From Pedobacter sp. Leaf41 (GTDB lineage: Bacteria > Bacteroidota > Bacteroidia > Sphingobacteriales > Sphingobacteriaceae), in NCBI RefSeq assembly GCF_001422545.1, contig NZ_LMLE01000012.1, forward strand, positions 57,179-121,178: a DNA stretch of 64,000 bases, read 5' to 3'. Shown here in pieces: positions 36,869 to 45,705 of this stretch (positions within the stretch are counted from its first letter, which is position 1; each line of letters opens with the position of its first letter). The notes under the pieces were generated by a model, which saw nothing but the letters and a program-made list of their open reading frames with translations, was not told the origin of the DNA and made no database searches. The translations under genes were made by a program, and so were the position numbers.

Positions 36869-37715
36869 AAACTTCAGCTTCATCATCCTCACCTTCAACG
36901 AAGAAATTCATTTACCCAGATTATTAGAATCAATTAAGGGATTGAATGCACCTATATTAATCTTGGATAGCGGCAGTACTGATAAAACCATTTCAATAGC
37001 CAGGCAATACCAGGCAGAGGTTAAAATCAATACCTTCATTAACCATCCAAAACAATGGGATTTTGCCCTCAGTAACTTCAATATTCAAACGCCCTGGACT
37101 ATCGGGCTGGATGCAGACCAGGTGGTGACGCCAGAATTGTATAAAATGCTGGAGGAATTTGAGGAAGAAAAATTCAGCAATGTTAACGGCATCTATTTTA
37201 ACCGCAAAAACTATTTCCAAGGCAGTTGGATCCGTTATGGTGGTTATTATCCCGTTTACCTGCTGAAAATGTTTAGGACTGGAATTGGTTATTCTGATCT
37301 TAACGAAAATATGGATCACCGCTTCATTGCTCCAGGCGAAACAGTGATTTGGAAAGCAGGACACCTGATAGAAGAAAACCTCAAAGAAAACGACATTGAT
37401 TTTTGGTTCAAAAAACATCAGCGTTACAGCGATTTAATTGCCCAAGAAGAGATAGAAAGAATGAAACATTTCAGAGTTCAGTCAATTAAACCAAATTTGT
37501 TAGGGAATCCCGATGAAAAAAAAGCCTGGCTAAAACGCTTATGGTGGAAATTACCTTTAGTTGTGCGACCATATTTATACTATACTTATCGAATGGTTTT
37601 TCAGCTTGGCTTTTTGGATAATAAAACTGCCCGTCGCTTTCATTACCTACAAGGATTATGGTTTAGAAAATTGGTTGATCAGAAAATTAAGGAGAAGATT
37701 AATGCTACTGAATAA
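36858..37715 (+). CDS. Glycosyltransferase family 2 (WaaE/KdtX-like)
   Basis: 285 residues. SFIILTFNEEIHLPRLLES, ILDSGSTDKTISIA and WTIGLDADQVVTPELY (DAD metal site) are of the WaaE-like GT2 group, which add glucose-type residues to lipid-linked or LPS-core acceptors. C-terminal WWKLPLVVRPYLYYTYRM is a membrane-proximal amphipathic region seen in initiating transferases of exopolysaccharide loci. No classic WbaP/WecA-type initiating transferase is visible in the locus, so one may lie elsewhere. Next gene is the exosortase, 66 bp downstream. Confidence 0.8.
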   Translation: MLNKNFSFIILTFNEEIHLPRLLESIKGLNAPILILDSGSTDKTISIARQYQAEVKINTFINHPKQWDFALSNFNIQTPWTIGLDADQVVTPELYKMLEEFEEEKFSNVNGIYFNRKNYFQGSWIRYGGYYPVYLLKMFRTGIGYSDLNENMDHRFIAPGETVIWKAGHLIEENLKENDIDFWFKKHQRYSDLIAQEEIERMKHFRVQSIKPNLLGNPDEKKAWLKRLWWKLPLVVRPYLYYTYRMVFQLGFLDNKTARRFHYLQGLWFRKLVDQKIKEKINATE

Positions 37716-37781
37716 TATCAATTTAATTAAACTTTAAACCTCATTCTTAACTTTAAAATATATTTAAAATTTACTTTTTTT

Positions 37782-38417
37782 ATGGACGAAATACAGATTA
37801 GAACAGCCAAGAAACAAGCAGATAGAAAAGCAATCAGATTTGTGGTTGCGCTATTTATACTTTACATTATTTTTAGTCAGGGTAATATTTTCATGAACAG
37901 TGTTATGAGTCCGGGAGGTAAGTACTACAACGCCTTCTTTGCTGAACATTTCGATTATATCCAGGGACTGAAAACTGCGCTCATTAAACCAGCAGTTTGG
38001 ATTATCAAACTATTTGGTTTTTACGCCATTCACAATGAAATGGATGTAATGGTGGTGAATGGTCCCTATCTCCGAATTAATTATTCTTGCCTAGGTTTGG
38101 GGGTGATGAGTTTCCTGGCTGCTTTTGTATTGGCTTTTCCGGCATCCTGGAAATCAACGATAAAAATGCTTGTTATCGGTTTGATATCGATTTACCTATT
38201 GAATATTGGACGGATTGCAGGTCTGGGACTTCTATTTGGATTTTTTCAAAGTCAACGTAATTATTTCGAATATCATCATGAGATATTTAATGTTCTGGTA
38301 TATATCGTTATTTTCATTATGCTTTACATTTGGATCAGAAAAAACACAAGAACAATATCAACTGAAGCGAAACAGAATGATGAAAAGATAAATGAAAATC
38401 CTCCCATAATCTCATAA
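37782..38417 (+). CDS. Exosortase family protein (XrtY-like)
   Basis: 211 residues, about six membrane segments. The catalytic triad of exosortases is present: C103 in NYSCLGLGV, R144 in LLNIGRIAG, and H165/H166 in YHHEIFN. Exosortases are transpeptidase-like membrane proteases that cut C-terminal sorting tails and may attach proteins to a surface glycan. This short form without an extra domain, next to a Wzy-like protein and the group-specific GT4, matches XrtY of Sphingobacteriales. No protein with a sorting tail is visible in this window, which fits XrtY clusters in which the substrate is unknown. The C-terminal about 25 residues are charged and cytoplasmic. Confidence 0.8.
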   Translation: MDEIQIRTAKKQADRKAIRFVVALFILYIIFSQGNIFMNSVMSPGGKYYNAFFAEHFDYIQGLKTALIKPAVWIIKLFGFYAIHNEMDVMVVNGPYLRINYSCLGLGVMSFLAAFVLAFPASWKSTIKMLVIGLISIYLLNIGRIAGLGLLFGFFQSQRNYFEYHHEIFNVLVYIVIFIMLYIWIRKNTRTISTEAKQNDEKINENPPIIS

Positions 38418-38433
38418 GCCTTAAATTTAAAAT

Positions 38434-40158
38434 ATGTATATTTTAGGATTAAATGCTTACCACGGGGATTCATCCGCCTGCATTTATAAAGATGGAAAAA
38501 TCATTGCCGCATCTGAAGAAGAACGTTTCAGAAGAATTAAACATTGGGCTGGATTTCCTGCAATGGCCATCGAATTTTGCTTAAAAGAGGCTAGAATTAC
38601 CATTAATGAGGTGGATTATGTGGCTGTTTCGCGAGATCCGAAAGCAAACTTTACAAGAAAAGTTTTTACAGCCATTAAGAATAGGCTCAGTATCAAAAAC
38701 ATTATTAGCAGGGCGCAGAATTTAAAAAAAGCCAATAGTATTGAAGATGAAATTTATCAGCATTTCAATTTAAAAAAAGGTTCATTAAAAGCCCAGGTTT
38801 GTCATGTAGAACATCATCGAAGTCATTTGGCAAGTGCATTTTTTGCCTCTCCATTCGAAGAAGCGGCTATCCTATCCATTGATGGCTTTGGCGATTTTAG
38901 CAGTACCATGATTGCTAAGGGCAAGGGAAATCAAATTGAAGTAATGGACACTGTTTCCTACCCGCATTCTTTAGGTGTTTTTTATACAACCCTGACGCAA
39001 TTTTTGGGTTTCCCCCATTATGGAGATGAATATAAAGTAATGGGTTTAGCACCATATGGAGCTCCAGAATATGTGGGGCAAATAAGAAAATTGATCTCCT
39101 TAAAATCAAATGGCCTTTTTGAACTGGACCTTAAATATTTTAACCATCCAAAAAACGGGGTCGATATGGTTTGGGAAGGAGGAATTCCGAGTATGGCTAG
39201 CCTCTATACAGATGAACTGATTAAATTGCTAGGAAATCCACGAAATCCTAGCGATGATTTATCAACGTACCATCATGATTTAGCGGCTTCTGTACAGCAG
39301 GTAACCGAGGAAGTTATCTTTCACATTCTAAAATCATTGTATAAAAAAACTGGACTTGATGCAATATGCATTGCTGGTGGCGTTGCACAAAATTCGGTTG
39401 CCAACGGGAAAATTAAGATGAATACACCTTTCACCAAAATCTATATTCCACCCGCTGGTCATGATGCTGGAACCGCAATTGGAGCTGCATTATGGGTTTA
39501 CAACCAAATACAAACTGCACCACGAACGATGCCAATGTTACATGGCTATTTTGGAAGCAAGTTTGATAACGCTTATATCGAAAATCTGTTAAAAGTTAGA
39601 GGGATCAAATATTCTAAACTTGATCAAATGGAATTTTATAAAGAGATCACCAATTGTTTGGTTAATGAGGGCGTTGTTGGTTGGTTTCAGGGAAGAGCAG
39701 AATTTGGCCCGCGAGCACTGGGACACCGTTCTATCCTTGCTGATCCCAGAAATTCAAATGCTAAAGAAATTCTCAATACAAAAATCAAAAGACGAGAATC
39801 TTTTCGTCCATTCGCACCATCTATTCTTTCTGAATTTGTTGATGAATATTTTGAGCAGGCTGATGATGTTCCGTTTATGGAGAAAGTTTTCAAAATCAAA
39901 CCCGAAAAGCGAGCTGAAATCCCCGCAGTTACCCACCTGGATGGAACTGGAAGATTGCAAACTGTTCACAAACATACCGATGAGCGTTACTATTCGCTAA
40001 TCAATTCTTTTTTTGAAGCAACAGGAACACCTATTTTACTCAATACATCATTTAATGAAAATGAACCCATAGTGAATACTCCTGAGGAAGCATTAGATTG
40101 TTTTCTTCGGACTAAAATGGATATGTTGGTTATGGAAGACGTTATCATTAGAAAGTAA
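38434..40158 (+). CDS. Carbamoyltransferase (NodU/TobZ family)
   Basis: 574 residues. N-terminal Kae1-like ASKHA domain: LGLNAYHGDSSACIYKDG and ASEEERFRRIKHW. The VEHHRSHLASAFFASPFEEA block carries the metal-binding histidines, and AGGVAQNSVANGKI lies further on. C-terminal YrdC-like carbamoyl-adenylate domain: GRAEFGPRALGHRSILADPR. These enzymes use carbamoyl phosphate and ATP to O-carbamoylate sugars (NodU, TobZ). Here the acceptor is presumably the polysaccharide or a lipid-linked intermediate. It starts 16 bp after the exosortase and closes the locus. Confidence 0.9.
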   Translation: MYILGLNAYHGDSSACIYKDGKIIAASEEERFRRIKHWAGFPAMAIEFCLKEARITINEVDYVAVSRDPKANFTRKVFTAIKNRLSIKNIISRAQNLKKANSIEDEIYQHFNLKKGSLKAQVCHVEHHRSHLASAFFASPFEEAAILSIDGFGDFSSTMIAKGKGNQIEVMDTVSYPHSLGVFYTTLTQFLGFPHYGDEYKVMGLAPYGAPEYVGQIRKLISLKSNGLFELDLKYFNHPKNGVDMVWEGGIPSMASLYTDELIKLLGNPRNPSDDLSTYHHDLAASVQQVTEEVIFHILKSLYKKTGLDAICIAGGVAQNSVANGKIKMNTPFTKIYIPPAGHDAGTAIGAALWVYNQIQTAPRTMPMLHGYFGSKFDNAYIENLLKVRGIKYSKLDQMEFYKEITNCLVNEGVVGWFQGRAEFGPRALGHRSILADPRNSNAKEILNTKIKRRESFRPFAPSILSEFVDEYFEQADDVPFMEKVFKIKPEKRAEIPAVTHLDGTGRLQTVHKHTDERYYSLINSFFEATGTPILLNTSFNENEPIVNTPEEALDCFLRTKMDMLVMEDVIIRK

Positions 40159-40180
40159 ATCAATCCTCATTCATCCGATT

Positions 40181-40203
40181 AGCCACTTCATGTGGCTTTT
40201 TTT
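40181..40203 (+). terminator. Rho-independent terminator at the end of the polysaccharide locus
   Basis: AGCCAC and GTGGCT form a 6-bp stem with loop TTCAT, followed by seven Ts. It lies 23 bp after the carbamoyltransferase stop. Confidence 0.85.
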
Positions 40204-40319
40204 ATGCCCGAAAATTCTTCGATAAAAATGCCCGCCACCATCACCTCAATCTCAAAATACACAATAATCATATTGCCTTCATTCTAAATTAAAAACAAAG
40301 CCCTACCTTGGGTGGAAAT

Positions 40320-41570
40320 ATGCAGCTCTTAAACATCTTAGTTAGCATTACGTGCTTTTTTCTGCTTTTATTTTCGTTGAATCTGTTCTTTGCAAAAAGT
40401 GGGATTAGAAGGCAGAATATCTTACTTTCACTGGTATTTTTCGCTCGTTTTGGCCAGATTTTTACTGCGATCCTAATGAATTCGGGACAAACGAACGCTT
40501 TGCGATTATTTTTTCAGGGCTTTACTCCCTTATACTTCGCCGCACCCGCCTTTTTTTACCTATACATCAGCGGTTTCTTACGTCGCGAGCATCAGTTAAA
40601 AAAGTGGGACTGGCTTCACTTCATTCCCGCCCTTGTGGCAATTATACATGTTATTCCATGGCCGGGTGGCGCAGATTTTAACTGGAAAGCGATTGGCAAT
40701 CAGTTAGGCGAAAACGGCTACCTCTCCCTACAATTGCGCAGCGGTTTATTCCCTGCATATTTTCACAATTTGTTTAGGCCAATACTGATTATAGTGTATA
40801 TGTTTTTGTGCTGGCGAGCTGTATTGACTACGAAAAGACATAGTCCTGACCTTGAAAAAGAAGAAAAAGATTGGCTCTTGTTTTTATTAAGCGCTGCTAC
40901 ATTTTTTCAGATGGCTGGATTACTTCCCCTCCTATTTAGATCAATGCAAATTCCGCTATACAACCATTTCTTCATCGCTTTAAATTGCTCGGTACTATTA
41001 CTCATCCTTATTTATGCGCTTCATCGCCCGCGGATTTTTTATGGGTATTTGCTTATAGCCATAAATGGTGAACAGCGGAAAACGGAATCCAAAACTGATT
41101 CAATACTCGATCAAGCTATTGTTGTTCAGAATGACGACACTGTAGACGGTAAGCAGATCATGTTGCATTCAAATCGAAAAAATAATATACCGCTGCAGCA
41201 AATTTCATTGTATTCAGTTCTCATGAAAGACGCATTAGAAAATGAACAGCTCTATTTAAATTCGCAGCTACAAATAATCGATGTGGCCAATAAAATTAAC
41301 ATCCCTGTTCACCACTGTTCTTTCGTACTGAACAAACACATTGGCAAAAATTTCCGCGATTGGATCAATGGGTATCGCGTTTCTCATTTCCTGCTGCACT
41401 ACCCGCTGCAATCGGAAAAAATGACGATTGAAGCGATCGCTCAAGAATCAGGATTTAAAAACAAAGCCACATTTTACAATGCGTTCAAAAAGGAAAAAGG
41501 ACTGATGCCAAAAGCTTACTTTCAGAAAAAAGCCTTGGAAAAAGACATGGAAGGTGATCTTTTAGCCTAA
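40320..41570 (+). CDS. AraC family regulator with N-terminal membrane domain
   Basis: 416 residues. Seven hydrophobic segments fill residues about 5-235, then a linker. The C-terminal AraC-type double HTH runs from about residue 305 to 405 (IIDVANKINIPVHHCSFVLN; IEAIAQESGFKNKATFYNAF). Membrane-anchored AraC regulators of this build are common in Bacteroidota; the signal is unknown. The start is taken as the ATG at 40320 in place of the TTG at 40308. It lies after a strong terminator, so it is separate from the polysaccharide locus. Confidence 0.85.
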   Translation: MQLLNILVSITCFFLLLFSLNLFFAKSGIRRQNILLSLVFFARFGQIFTAILMNSGQTNALRLFFQGFTPLYFAAPAFFYLYISGFLRREHQLKKWDWLHFIPALVAIIHVIPWPGGADFNWKAIGNQLGENGYLSLQLRSGLFPAYFHNLFRPILIIVYMFLCWRAVLTTKRHSPDLEKEEKDWLLFLLSAATFFQMAGLLPLLFRSMQIPLYNHFFIALNCSVLLLILIYALHRPRIFYGYLLIAINGEQRKTESKTDSILDQAIVVQNDDTVDGKQIMLHSNRKNNIPLQQISLYSVLMKDALENEQLYLNSQLQIIDVANKINIPVHHCSFVLNKHIGKNFRDWINGYRVSHFLLHYPLQSEKMTIEAIAQESGFKNKATFYNAFKKEKGLMPKAYFQKKALEKDMEGDLLA

Positions 41571-41708
41571 CGATTGAATAGTTAGATATCAATGAAGGCA
41601 TAAACATGTTTTCTTTTTGGGAGATAAGATACATTTGAGCAAGTAATCAACCACCATTAATTGAGGGTTGCTTACGCAATTTGTCTATCCCTATTAGTCC
41701 TGAACCAA

Positions 41709-42329
41709 ATGATCACAACTTCTGAAAGCCGTGAATTTCTACAGCCTTTTTTTAGTTATCTAAAGGAGTTTAATCCCCTGTCCCGAGACTTTATCTCGCA
41801 ACTGGAACGAGGATGTCAGCTCCTTCAGATCAGAAAAAGCAAGTATATTCTTTCTCCAATTGATACCAACAATGCCATGTATTTCTTATTAAACGGAAGC
41901 GTAAGAGGGTTCATTAAAGAGCAAGGCAAAGACATCAGTACCAGATTTGCTTTTGAAAATGAGCTGATTGAAGCCATCAAACATCCAATGGATCAATCTC
42001 ATTATTCCGTTGAATATTTACAGGCCATTGAAGATTGCCAACTCATCAGAATCCCCTATCAGCTGAGCGACTTTCTTTACTCGAGCTATCCTGAAGCCAA
42101 TTTAATTGGCAGGAAGATTCTCCAAAAACAATATCATGATGCAGCGGAGCGATCTATGCTGGCACGGATTCCTACCGCTATAGGGCGATATGCAAAAATT
42201 GAAAAAACTAAATTAGATTCACTTCGCGTTCCACAACGTTATCTCGCCAGTTATCTCGGCATGCGTTTAGAAACACTGAGTAGAATTAAAAATAAATGTA
42301 CCGATTTAAAAATATCAAATACGGCTTGA
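41709..42329 (+). CDS. Crp/Fnr family transcriptional regulator
   Basis: 206 residues from the ATG at 41709; the frame upstream to 41661 reads a hydrophobic stretch not expected in the family. The cyclic-nucleotide-binding-like beta-roll runs from ILSPIDTNNAMYFLLNGSVR to about residue 120; the conserved phosphate-binding arginine is not evident. The C-terminal helix-turn-helix, VPQRYLASYLGMRLETLSRI, is typical of the Bacteroidota subgroup. The ligand is unknown. It may control pepE downstream, but no operator could be recognised. Confidence 0.8.
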   Translation: MITTSESREFLQPFFSYLKEFNPLSRDFISQLERGCQLLQIRKSKYILSPIDTNNAMYFLLNGSVRGFIKEQGKDISTRFAFENELIEAIKHPMDQSHYSVEYLQAIEDCQLIRIPYQLSDFLYSSYPEANLIGRKILQKQYHDAAERSMLARIPTAIGRYAKIEKTKLDSLRVPQRYLASYLGMRLETLSRIKNKCTDLKISNTA

Positions 42330-42418
42330 TGCATCTTAATGAACAATTAAAATACTTTTATCAATAATGTTGATGATTAGCGGAATTAAAACGATTTTGG
42401 TGCCACATATCATTTTTT

Positions 42419-43111
42419 ATGAACATTATTTTAGCATCAACCTCAACACTATTTGGAGGTAAATATTTAGAATATCTTAAGGACGAACTAATCAGCTTAT
42501 ATGCTGGTGTGACCGAGATTGTCTTTATTCCGTTTGCCCGACCAGGGGGAATTTCACACGAAGATTATACGCAGAAAGCCTGTATTTTTTTCGCGGAACT
42601 GAACATAAAAGTTGTCGGCTTGCATGGATTTGAGGACAAAAAAGCGGCGTTACATAATGCTCAAGGCTTTTTCACTGGTGGCGGGAACACCTTTCTGCTG
42701 GTTAAAATGCTTCACGATTTAACGCTAATGCCGGTATTAAAAGAAAACATCGTTAACGGAAAACCTTATTTGGGTTGCAGTGCGGGCAGCAATATCGGTG
42801 GAATTAACATGAAAACCACCAATGATATGCCCATTGTTTATCCCTCTTCGTTCGATTGTATGAGCCTGGTTCCTTTCAATATCAACCCCCATTATCTTGA
42901 TCCAAATCCTGATTCGAAACACAATGGAGAAACCAGGGAAACCAGAATTGCTGAGTTTTTAACTCAGAATACGCAAAAAGTAGTCGGACTGAGAGAAGGG
43001 AATTGGATTAGAAGGCTTGGGGAGAAAATTATGGTAGAAGGATCTGAACAAACCAGGATTTTCGAACACGGAAAAGCTCCTTATGAATTAGCTCCTGGTA
43101 GCTTGCTATAA
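42419..43111 (+). CDS. pepE: Dipeptidase E (alpha-aspartyl dipeptidase, peptidase S51)
   Basis: 230 residues. The nucleophile elbow GCSAGSN has the catalytic S121, as in E. coli PepE (S120). FTGGGNTFLLVKML and INPHYLDPNPDSKHNGETR hold the other conserved residues, including the His. PepE cleaves Asp-X dipeptides in the cytoplasm. Length equals the family's. It is preceded by 89 bp without clear promoter boxes. Confidence 0.85.
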   Translation: MNIILASTSTLFGGKYLEYLKDELISLYAGVTEIVFIPFARPGGISHEDYTQKACIFFAELNIKVVGLHGFEDKKAALHNAQGFFTGGGNTFLLVKMLHDLTLMPVLKENIVNGKPYLGCSAGSNIGGINMKTTNDMPIVYPSSFDCMSLVPFNINPHYLDPNPDSKHNGETRETRIAEFLTQNTQKVVGLREGNWIRRLGEKIMVEGSEQTRIFEHGKAPYELAPGSLL

Positions 43112-43173
43112 TGTTAAATTGTTGCATCATTCCCTTATTTTCTGTAAATTGAATTAACCAAAATATAGAGGTT

Positions 43174-43608
43174 ATGAAACTACTACAGAAAATTCAAGCT
43201 TGGGGAGATCAGCATCATCCAAAATGGTTAGATTATTTTAGAATTTTGCTGGGTCTCATTTTAGTATGGAAAGGAATTTCTTTCTATACCGATATGGAAG
43301 CCTTTAGCCATTTAATGAGAGGCGCGGTATTGGGAACAGCAGTAAGCATAAGTTTACTAGCCCACTTGATTATTGTCTTGCACATTTTAGGCGGTTGTGC
43401 CATTGCCCTGGGTACACATACCCGACTGTTTTGCCTATTAAACTTACCTATTCTCATTGGGGCGGTATTTTTTATCAATATATCAGGTGGAATTTTTAAA
43501 CCCTATTCAGAATTCTGGTTCTCCTCTCTCATACTAATGGGATTGATTTGTTTCATTGTTGAAGGTAATGGAATCTTATCTGTTGAGCGAGAACGAGCCA
43601 TGAGTTAA
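43174..43608 (+). CDS. DoxX family membrane protein
   Basis: 144 residues, four membrane segments (about 20-38, 54-74, 82-100, 110-128). The start LLQKIQAWGDQHHPKWLDYF and RILLGLILVWKGI are characteristic of the Bacteroidota DoxX-like group. Some DoxX relatives are linked with quinone or thiosulfate redox, but no function is known for this type. Single gene, 62 bp after pepE. Confidence 0.75.
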   Translation: MKLLQKIQAWGDQHHPKWLDYFRILLGLILVWKGISFYTDMEAFSHLMRGAVLGTAVSISLLAHLIIVLHILGGCAIALGTHTRLFCLLNLPILIGAVFFINISGGIFKPYSEFWFSSLILMGLICFIVEGNGILSVERERAMS

Positions 43609-43700
43609 AGTATTTTTGAGGCTGATGGAAAATATAATTAAGGCTAACTAAATGATTAACAAGCGCTAATATTTAAACTATAATATTAAAGCGAAAATCA

Positions 43701-43731
43701 TTTGCAGATTAGCGCCAAGTTCGTACTTTTG
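43701..43731 (+). promoter_or_regulatory. Bacteroidota-type promoter of tRNA-Ser
   Basis: TTTG at 43701-43704 is followed after 19 bp by TACTTTTG at 43724-43731, a match to TTTG-N19-21-TAnnTTTG. The predicted start of transcription, about 5-7 bp downstream, falls on or next to tRNA base 1 at 43736. Confidence 0.75.
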
Positions 43732-43735
43732 CAGC

Positions 43736-43820
43736 GGAGAGCTGGCAGAGTGGTCGAATGCGGCAGTCTTGAAAACTGTTGACTGTAACAGGTCCGGGGG
43801 TTCGAATCCCTCGCTCTCCG
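43736..43820 (+). tRNA. tRNA-Ser (anticodon TGA)
   Basis: 85-nt class II tRNA. The acceptor arm GGAGAGC pairs with GCTCTCC; the discriminator base is G. The anticodon loop CTTGAAA gives anticodon TGA. A long variable arm and the T-loop TTCGAAT follow. CCA is not encoded (the next bases are CAT). D-arm AGAGTGGTCGAATG is typical for serine tRNA. Confidence 0.95.
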
Positions 43821-43829
43821 CATTAGTGC

Positions 43830-43856
43830 AAAAGGAGTCCTTGAGGGCTCCTTTTT
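43830..43856 (+). terminator. Rho-independent terminator after tRNA-Ser
   Basis: AAAAGGAGTCC and GGGCTCCTTTT pair with one G-T wobble around loop TTGA, and the stem's 3' side runs into a T-tract. It lies 10 bp after the tRNA. Confidence 0.8.
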
Positions 43857-44206
43857 CCGTTTCAGCGTAATTCAGCGACAGGAGAAAAACCAATCTCACC
43901 GTCAGCATTTTAAAGAAATGCAACCTTTTAATTCTTACGAAATGAGGTGTATTTATTAGTGCTAAACAAATACATTAATTTTGAAGTTATTTATCGCAAG
44001 GTCTATATTAAGAGAAAAATATGAAGCCATCCTTTATCGAAGTATATCCACTTCCTAACGATTCGATCGGTCTGTTCGACGATCATTCCAAACAGAATTG
44101 TGATATCTGTCGGAAATTTAGGGTGTCAATCAGGATAATAGTTGTATGATTTACTTTCTTAATAAGAATTAAACAAGCAAATCCTCAGATCATAAAATTA
44201 ATATAG
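43857..44206. other. 350-bp intergenic region before the DHA2 exporter
   Basis: Mostly featureless and AT-rich. TAATTTTG at 43976-43983 matches the -7 box, with TTTA 20 bp upstream as an imperfect -33 box. It could drive the small open frame at 44021 and the exporter. Confidence 0.4.
44021..44149 (+). CDS. Small hypothetical open frame, 42 residues
   Basis: ATG at 44021 reads MKPSFIEVYPLPNDSIGLFD and includes CDICRK (a CxxC pair) before the TGA at 44147. A plausible -7 box lies 37 bp upstream and the exporter starts 57 bp after. No family is recognised. It may be a small leader or a degraded gene start; the evidence for expression is positional only. Confidence 0.25.
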   Translation: MKPSFIEVYPLPNDSIGLFDDHSKQNCDICRKFRVSIRIIVV

Positions 44207-45625
44207 ATGAAAAATCGGATAGCCGTCTTAATCACCCTTATGCTTGGAACAGCTATGGCTGCACTCGATAGCAGCATTGTCAACGTTTCGCTACCTGTTA
44301 TCCAGAAACAATTTGGAGCAAGTATTAATGGCATAGAATGGGTTATTCTGGGTTATATGATATCTTTTTGCCTTTTTATTCCTTTAACCAACTGGCTGAA
44401 AAACAGAATCGGATATTATAATCTTTTCATCGCAAGCGTTATCATATTTACTACCGGCTCATTGCTTTGTAGTTTGTCCACCAACTTATCTTTTTTAATC
44501 GCGGCAAGGATATTTCAAGCGATTGGAGGTGGAGCAATCACGCCAACATCATTGGCCATTTTGACTGATAGCTTTCCAAAAGAACAACGGGGTTCTGCGA
44601 TTGGCTGGTGGGGCATAGGAAATGTTATGGGGCCGGCGATTGGTCCAACGTTGGGTGGTGTACTTACTTATTATTTCGAATGGCCGTCCATATTCTACAT
44701 TAATATTCCAATCGGAATTATTACCATAATCATGAGCGTATTTTTTTTAGGATTTCTGAAAAAGCAACCTAAGCTCAAACCTTCATTCGACCTGGGTGGC
44801 TATGCATATTTCGGTATATTTATCATCTTGTTGCAGTTAAGCCTTACCATGATCACTGATCCTGATATCGCACCATGGCAGTATGGAGTAGGTCTGGCTG
44901 TTTCCATCGTATTTTTATCTCTATTTATCCGTTCATCCAAAAAAGATAATCCTCTTATTGACCTCACCGTTTTCAAGTCTGCAACATTCATCAATTGTTC
45001 CGTAATTATTCTCATTCGCTCGCTCGCATTATATGGCGGATTATTTTTTCTTCCATTTCTCTTACAGGGACTGATGGGCTATTCGGAGATTGAAACGGGC
45101 CTATTGTTGTTACCAAACGCATTGATGATGCTTTTATTAAGACCATACGCTGGTAAACTTGCAGACAGAGGGGTGATCAGAAATCCTTCGGTAGTAGGCA
45201 TCGTCATGATAGCAATTTCGATGGCTGAATTTGCTTTCATGAATTCGGACAGCCACATCTGGTTTATCATACTGGCAATGGCTGTACGTGGCTTTGGCAT
45301 GAGTTTATTGGTTTCACCTGTTTCAACATCGCTTCTAAATTCTATAAATGCCGGGCAAACGGCTACGGCAACATCAATAAACAGTCTCTTACAGCAAGTT
45401 GGGGGCTCTGTCGGAATTGCTATTAGTGGTATAATGCACACTTATATCAATAAGTACTATTTACAACTCGGTAGAACTACGGAAATTGCAGAGCATTTTG
45501 CGTTGCAGGATGGATTTCTTATTTCTGCAGTCATCATTGCATTCGCGATCATCCCGGCCTTAAAGCTACCGAATCGAAATAAAGTAGATAAGCTTACTGC
45601 GGTGAAGCTAACAAGCTTGAGGTAG
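44207..45625 (+). CDS. DHA2 family MFS drug exporter (EmrB/QacA type)
   Basis: 472 residues, about 14 membrane segments. The family signature is LDSSIVNVSLPVIQKQFGAS near residue 20; motif C-like GWWGIGNVMGPAIGPTLGGV lies near residue 130-150. It would export drugs or other amphipathic compounds using the proton gradient. Substrate unknown; no EmrA-type adaptor is adjacent. It converges with mobA, with only 80 bp between them. Confidence 0.85.
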   Translation: MKNRIAVLITLMLGTAMAALDSSIVNVSLPVIQKQFGASINGIEWVILGYMISFCLFIPLTNWLKNRIGYYNLFIASVIIFTTGSLLCSLSTNLSFLIAARIFQAIGGGAITPTSLAILTDSFPKEQRGSAIGWWGIGNVMGPAIGPTLGGVLTYYFEWPSIFYINIPIGIITIIMSVFFLGFLKKQPKLKPSFDLGGYAYFGIFIILLQLSLTMITDPDIAPWQYGVGLAVSIVFLSLFIRSSKKDNPLIDLTVFKSATFINCSVIILIRSLALYGGLFFLPFLLQGLMGYSEIETGLLLLPNALMMLLLRPYAGKLADRGVIRNPSVVGIVMIAISMAEFAFMNSDSHIWFIILAMAVRGFGMSLLVSPVSTSLLNSINAGQTATATSINSLLQQVGGSVGIAISGIMHTYINKYYLQLGRTTEIAEHFALQDGFLISAVIIAFAIIPALKLPNRNKVDKLTAVKLTSLR

Positions 45626-45705
45626 CTTGGCATATATACACAATTTATAAGAAAATTGATATTACTGATGTCCAAATTTTTATAAAACAATGCAGTAGTA
45701 TCCTC

